A stretch of 64,000 bases of DNA from Formicincola oecophyllae (GTDB taxonomy: Bacteria; Pseudomonadota; Alphaproteobacteria; Acetobacterales; Acetobacteraceae): contig NZ_CP038231.1 of the NCBI RefSeq assembly GCF_006542395.2, forward strand, positions 186,001 to 250,000, given 5' to 3'. Shown piece after piece: positions 59,943 to 64,000 of this stretch. The translations under genes and the position numbers were made by a program. Each line of letters starts with the position of its first letter. The first letter of the stretch is position 1. Below the pieces are notes generated by a model that was given only the letters and a program-made list of their open reading frames with translations, was not told the origin of the DNA and searched no databases.

Positions 59943-60046
59943 TCCTTTTTTGAAGTTTTCACAGTTTAGCGACATTTTTTTACCCCTTTTTCACTGTTTT
60001 ACATTACGCCCAGTTTTTCCAAGCTTCTCCATTGGAGCCATATGCC

Positions 60047-61813
60047 ATGTCCATCAAGCTTACCCCCGCCAGCCCCCCTGCTGATGTCGCCAACCTGCCC
60101 CGCATTGTCGTCATTGGTGTTGGCGGTGGCGGTGGCAACGCTGTGGACAACATGATTTCAACCGATTTGGCGAATGTGGAGTTCATCGCTGCCAACACGG
60201 ACGCCCAGCAGCTTTCGCGCGCCCTGACTGACAAACGCATTCAGCTTGGCCCCCAGATTACGCGGGGGTTGGGTGCTGGCGCCCGCCCTGAGACCGGCCG
60301 CAAAGCCGCTGAAGAGGTCGAGGACGAAATCAAGGGCTATTTCGACCAAGCCGACCTTGTGTTCATCACTGCTGGTATGGGTGGTGGCACCGGTACAGGC
60401 GCAGCGCCGGTGATTGCACGCATCGCCCGTGAAAGCGGTGCGTTGACAGTGGGGGTGGTGTCACTGCCCTTCAACGCTGAGGGGCGCAAGCGCACTCGCG
60501 CTGCTGAAGCAGGCATTGCTGAGCTTGAGAAATACGTTGACACCCTCATCGTGGTGCCCAACCAGAACCTCTTCAACTGCGCCACTCAAAGCACCACCCT
60601 GACGGACGCTTTGAAAATGTCCAATGACGTCCTCTACAGGGGGGTGCGTGGCCTGACGGACCTCATGGTGAAGCCTGCCCGCATCAACCTGGATTTCTCA
60701 GACGTGCGCAGCGTGCTGGGTGATATGGGGCGCGCCATGATTGGCACAGGGGTCGTCACTGCTGAGGAAGGCCATGAGGACAGGGCGCTTGTGGCTGCTG
60801 AACGCGCCATCTCCAACCCCTTGTTGGAAATGGACACTGTGCGTGGCGCCCGCTCCCTCCTGGTCAACATCACAGGCGGGACTGACCTGACTTTGCATGA
60901 ATATGAAGCCATCTTAGCCCGCATCACTGAAGAGGCGGACGCTGACGCCGAGGTCATCAGTGGCTTGATGGAAGATCCAAACCTCAATGGCCACATTGAA
61001 GTCTCTGTCACGGCCACAGGGCTTTCCCCCAGCCGCAAAGCGGAAGGCGACAGTGATGAACCTTTCATCATCAAGCCCCATCTGCCTTCTGATGAAGCCG
61101 ACCTGCCCCAAGACATGGCGGAGCGTGATGGCGTCAATGCTCCAGCCCAGGGTGACAGCGCGGAAAACGAGGCGCAGCCTGCTGAACAGGCTGATGGTGA
61201 AGGGGCCCACCCCACCCCCAAGGCTGAGGACGTTCCCCCTGGACGCGGTGTAGCTGAAGCTTCTGTGGGCCAGCCATCCGGCCACCCCCTGGAGCACCAG
61301 CGCCAGGTCCCAGCCCATGATCCCCACCAGCAGCCTGGTAGGGCGGAATGGCAAGGTGGGGCAACGCACCAGCCCTCCCCAAGCCAGCCCAGGGTACAGC
61401 CCCTTAATCAGGGTAATCCCTCCAACTACGGGCGTTCTCAGGCCCCAGCAGGCAACAGCCCCAAGAAATCTGGTTGGTTTAAGCGTATTCTAGGCTTTGG
61501 AGAGGAAGCGCCCCAGAACCGCCAGGCCAGTCAGCAGCCTTACCCCCAACAGCAAGGGCAGGGAGCACAAGGATCCCCTTACAACCATCCCTCCCAGCAG
61601 GGCCATTCTGAGCCTGCGCGGCGCTCGCAGGCTTTCCAAAGTTCCCAAGGCGCTTACCAGCCCAACAATCAGCCACCTCAGCAGGATCAAGGCTACGGTC
61701 AGCATCAGCCAAGCCCTTCTTCCCAGCAGTCCCTAGGCCCAACCCCCCAGCCAGAGGCCCCCAATCCTTCAGAAGAGGACCTTTCCATCCCCACGTATCT
61801 GCGCCGCCCCTGA
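60047..61813 (+). CDS. ftsZ: cell division GTPase FtsZ
   Basis: 588 aa tubulin-like GTPase forming the Z ring. Core about 15-325 with IGVGGGGGNAVDNM, GGGTGTGAAPVIA (about 111-123) and NQNLFNCA. A Gln/Pro/Glu-rich disordered linker of about 220 residues, longer than usual, leads to the C-terminal peptide EEDLSIPTYLRRP that binds FtsA. ATG 60047 follows TTGGAG; the TTG at 60032 is rejected. The stop overlaps the lpxC CTG. Confidence 0.97.
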   Translation: MSIKLTPASPPADVANLPRIVVIGVGGGGGNAVDNMISTDLANVEFIAANTDAQQLSRALTDKRIQLGPQITRGLGAGARPETGRKAAEEVEDEIKGYFDQADLVFITAGMGGGTGTGAAPVIARIARESGALTVGVVSLPFNAEGRKRTRAAEAGIAELEKYVDTLIVVPNQNLFNCATQSTTLTDALKMSNDVLYRGVRGLTDLMVKPARINLDFSDVRSVLGDMGRAMIGTGVVTAEEGHEDRALVAAERAISNPLLEMDTVRGARSLLVNITGGTDLTLHEYEAILARITEEADADAEVISGLMEDPNLNGHIEVSVTATGLSPSRKAEGDSDEPFIIKPHLPSDEADLPQDMAERDGVNAPAQGDSAENEAQPAEQADGEGAHPTPKAEDVPPGRGVAEASVGQPSGHPLEHQRQVPAHDPHQQPGRAEWQGGATHQPSPSQPRVQPLNQGNPSNYGRSQAPAGNSPKKSGWFKRILGFGEEAPQNRQASQQPYPQQQGQGAQGSPYNHPSQQGHSEPARRSQAFQSSQGAYQPNNQPPQQDQGYGQHQPSPSSQQSLGPTPQPEAPNPSEEDLSIPTYLRRP

Positions 61814-62763
61814 ACGCCTTTAAGTCCAGTTGGCAGCACACCCTCAGCCATGCTGTGCAAGGCTGGGGGGTTGGGCTGCACAGTGGTGCGGCAGTTTGCG
61901 TCACCCTCCAGCCAATGCCAGTGGATTCAGGGCTGTGGCTTGAACACGTTCCCCCCGCCAGTCCTAAACGGTTTTTCAGACTCTCCCCCAAAACATGCCG
62001 TGGTGGCTTCATGGCAACCCAAGCTGTGGCCCCGGGGAAAGGCGCGGGTGTTGAAGGTGTGGGCACGCTTGAACACCTGCTGGCAGCCTGCCATTTGGTT
62101 GGGCTGGACAATGTGAACATCACTGTTGAGGGGCCAGAGATCCCCATCTTGGATGGTGGCGCTTGGCTGTGGGTGCAAATGCTGCAAACGGCTGGTCTGG
62201 TCAAACAGCCCAGCAAGCGTTGCTTGACCCGCCCTACATCTAAAATCCGTGTGGAAGCTGCCCATGGGCAAGCATGGCTGGAAGCCCACCCTCCCTTGCC
62301 AGGGCAGGAGGGTGTGCTCTCCCTCAGCCTGACCATTGATTTCCCCCATGAGGCCATTGGGCGCCAAAGGGCTTTCCTTGTCCTTGGCCAGCGCAGCGCA
62401 AGCGAACCACTCCTTGGCACCCCACCCACGCAGCCCAAAACCATGGCCGCCAGCCGCACTTTTGTGGAACGGGGCGCCATTGTGGCGCTGCAATCATCAG
62501 GCCGCGCCTTAGGGGGCTCCCTGGCCCACGCCCTGGTGGCCGATGAAAGCAGCGGCACTGTCATCAACCCAGGTGGGGTGCGGTGGGGGGGACAAGAATT
62601 CGTTCACCACAAACTCCTTGACCTCCTTGGTGACCTCTACACCACAGGAAACGCCGTCCGCGGGCGTTTTGAAGGTTTCTGCAGTGGTCACCGCCTTAAC
62701 GGCGCCTTGGTGCAGGCCTTGGCCCAACAGGCCCCCATGTGGCCAACATGTACGAAAATGTGA
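61810..62763 (+). CDS. lpxC: UDP-3-O-acyl-N-acetylglucosamine deacetylase
   Basis: 317 aa from CTG. LpxC is the zinc enzyme committing to lipid A. LSHAVQGWGVGLHSG (about 12-26), H89 in TLEHLLAA and HHKLLDLLGDL (H267-x3-D271) supply the metal ligands and fold. The family begins with a QxTL strand just before GVGLHSG. Here QHTL (about 9-12) lies upstream of the first GTG (61855), and no ATG, GTG or TTG is in frame between the preceding stop (61609) and that GTG. CTG 61810 gives MNAFKSSWQHTL and overlaps the ftsZ stop as CTGA, so it is the best start, though unusual. Confidence 0.9.
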   Translation: MNAFKSSWQHTLSHAVQGWGVGLHSGAAVCVTLQPMPVDSGLWLEHVPPASPKRFFRLSPKTCRGGFMATQAVAPGKGAGVEGVGTLEHLLAACHLVGLDNVNITVEGPEIPILDGGAWLWVQMLQTAGLVKQPSKRCLTRPTSKIRVEAAHGQAWLEAHPPLPGQEGVLSLSLTIDFPHEAIGRQRAFLVLGQRSASEPLLGTPPTQPKTMAASRTFVERGAIVALQSSGRALGGSLAHALVADESSGTVINPGGVRWGGQEFVHHKLLDLLGDLYTTGNAVRGRFEGFCSGHRLNGALVQALAQQAPMWPTCTKM

Positions 62764-62855
62764 CAAACAAGGTGAAACGATTTTATGGCGCTGAAAAGGC
62801 ATTGAATTCGCCCAGCAGCACTGGTTCCCACCAATCCCCATGATATAAGGCCATT

Positions 62856-64000
62856 ATGGCTCGACAGCGCCCCCTTACCGCCCCTTTTCAGCCCCACCAC
62901 GACCAGGTTCCAGCCTGCCGGGGGGGCGCGCGCCTCGGCACTTTTGCTTTGCTTGGGGGCATGGGGTTGCTAGCGGCCCTAGCCCTTGGCGGCTGCAATG
63001 ATGAGGACGTCTCCAAAGAGTTACCACGCTCCGCTGATGCGGAGACGCTTTACAATGATGGCCTCGATGCTTTGAGGACAGGGCGCTACAAGCTAGCTTC
63101 AGCTGAATTTGAGCTCCTGCAGCAAAGCTACCCTTATTCAGGCTACACTGGCAGCGCTGAGCTGATGGAAGGCTACGCTTACTACCTGCAGGATGAATAC
63201 GCTCTTTCCGTGCAGCAGCTGGAGCGGTTCCTGCAGCTGCACCCCACTAGCCCAGACGCTGCCTACGCCTACTATTTGCGTGCGCTCTGCTACTATGAGC
63301 AAATCGGCATCGTCTCACGCGATCAGCTTTCCACTGTGGAGGCCATGGATGCTTTGCAGGAGGTGGTGGCCCGCTTCCCGCAAACCGCCTACGCACGTGA
63401 CGCGCGCTTGAAAATCGACCTTTGCCGCGACCATTTGGCCGGCAAGGAAATGATGGTGGGGCGCTTCTACGAAGAACAGCGCGATTACCAGGGGGCCATG
63501 GGCCGTTACCAGCGCGTCATCCAGGATTACCAAAGCACCAACCACGTTCCAGAGGCGCTTGAGCGCCTGGTGGAGGTTAGCCTTGATTTAGGCCTGGTGG
63601 ATGAGGCTCGCACGGACGCCGCCGTGCTGGGCTACAACTACCCAGACAGCAAATGGTACCGCTTTGCTTACAACAAGCTTAAATGGCACCATTTGCTGAC
63701 CCCACGCATCTACCAGCCCAACAAGAACGGCACAGCTGAGGGGACCAGCGGCCAGGGCAACAGCCCTTACACCAACCCCAACCACCAAACAGCCCACCCC
63801 GGCCCCAAAGGGGCCCAAGAGCAGGGGCGTAGCACCCCCTCCACAGCGGGCGCGCATGGCGCTTCCGCCAACACCAAGAATCAGGGGGCGCCTTCCACCC
63901 CCGCACCTAACAAAGGATCCCACCCCGCCAATTTGGCCCCCGCCAGCCCTGTGCTGCCCAAGCCACCCCCAGCACGTGACGACCGTTCCTACGACATCGA
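62856..64000 (+). CDS. bamD: outer-membrane assembly lipoprotein BamD (runs off right edge)
   Basis: At least 381 aa; open to the window end. Lipoprotein signal ending LALGGC (Cys 47), then five TPR-like repeats of BamD (ETLYNDGLDALRTGRYKLASAEF ... YPYSGYTGSAELMEGYAYY ... FLQLHPTSPDAAYAYYLRAL). BamD is the essential BAM partner of BamA. Typical BamDs end near 250-280 aa; here a Pro/Gly/Asn-rich tail begins near 290 and is still open. ATG 62856. bamD after lpxC is common in alphaproteobacteria. Confidence 0.92.
   Translation, partial: MARQRPLTAPFQPHHDQVPACRGGARLGTFALLGGMGLLAALALGGCNDEDVSKELPRSADAETLYNDGLDALRTGRYKLASAEFELLQQSYPYSGYTGSAELMEGYAYYLQDEYALSVQQLERFLQLHPTSPDAAYAYYLRALCYYEQIGIVSRDQLSTVEAMDALQEVVARFPQTAYARDARLKIDLCRDHLAGKEMMVGRFYEEQRDYQGAMGRYQRVIQDYQSTNHVPEALERLVEVSLDLGLVDEARTDAAVLGYNYPDSKWYRFAYNKLKWHHLLTPRIYQPNKNGTAEGTSGQGNSPYTNPNHQTAHPGPKGAQEQGRSTPSTAGAHGASANTKNQGAPSTPAPNKGSHPANLAPASPVLPKPPPARDDRSYDI

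Noticed and set aside
61855-62763. GTG 61855 as the lpxC start
   Set aside because: It would drop the conserved QHTL strand that precedes GVGLHSG in the family.

Overview
The window is a chromosomal segment of an alphaproteobacterium, most likely an acetic acid bacterium (Acetobacteraceae). The evidence is a GapR/DUF2312 protein, a Ros/MucR regulator, a meso-DAP type MurE, the yceD-rpmF-plsX-fabH order, a zwf gene, fairly high GC and a compact gene layout. Genus is not decidable by eye; a small-genome, sugar-niche lineage would fit, but that is inference. Nearly all of the window is coding. No rRNA, CRISPR array or insertion sequence was seen.

Left part (1-25.9 kb): the 3' end of a probable PEP carboxylase; two tandem CLC-type channels/antiporters of the fluoride-exporter kind behind a candidate fluoride riboswitch; a stand-alone fusA; rpmB; an Atm1-like ABC exporter; a NUDIX protein coupled to an AI-2E family permease; tRNA-Pro(GGG); a MerR-like coiled-coil protein; the yceD / rpmF-plsX-fabH group; bamE; rpsU; a GT39-type glycosyltransferase divergent from trxB; a LysR regulator; a MucR regulator with an altered zinc site; and a FUSC-family exporter.

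Accessory part (25,966-32,207): a 6.2-kb integrated element in the 3' end of tRNA-Ser(CGA), bounded by perfect 15-bp direct repeats. All six genes lie on the minus strand: hicB, hicA, a VirE-type helicase, a Toprim primase, an AlpA-like excisionase and a tyrosine integrase. Between hicA and the helicase is a 237-bp concentric palindrome with ten copies of TTGTGAC/GTCACAA. It looks like an iteron replication origin or a multi-site operator, and is the most novel-looking object here. No capsid, packaging or conjugation gene is present, so the element resembles a minimal satellite or other hitchhiker. The original tRNA terminator appears to have been pushed to the far side of the element.

Right part (32.3-64 kb): a Sel1-repeat protein, rplU-rpmA-obgE-proB, gapR, zwf with a small coupled membrane protein, the RNase P RNA gene, and then a complete dcw cluster without mraZ: rsmH-ftsL-ftsI-murE-murF-mraY-murD-ftsW-murG-murC-murB-ddl-ftsQ-ftsA-ftsZ-lpxC-bamD. 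Many junctions are 4-base stop/start overlaps, implying translational coupling. Together these genes make lipid-linked peptidoglycan precursors, build the divisome, and commit to lipid A and outer-membrane assembly. Oddities are a 308-residue FtsL with a His/Pro-rich tail, and an lpxC that seems to start at CTG overlapping the ftsZ stop.
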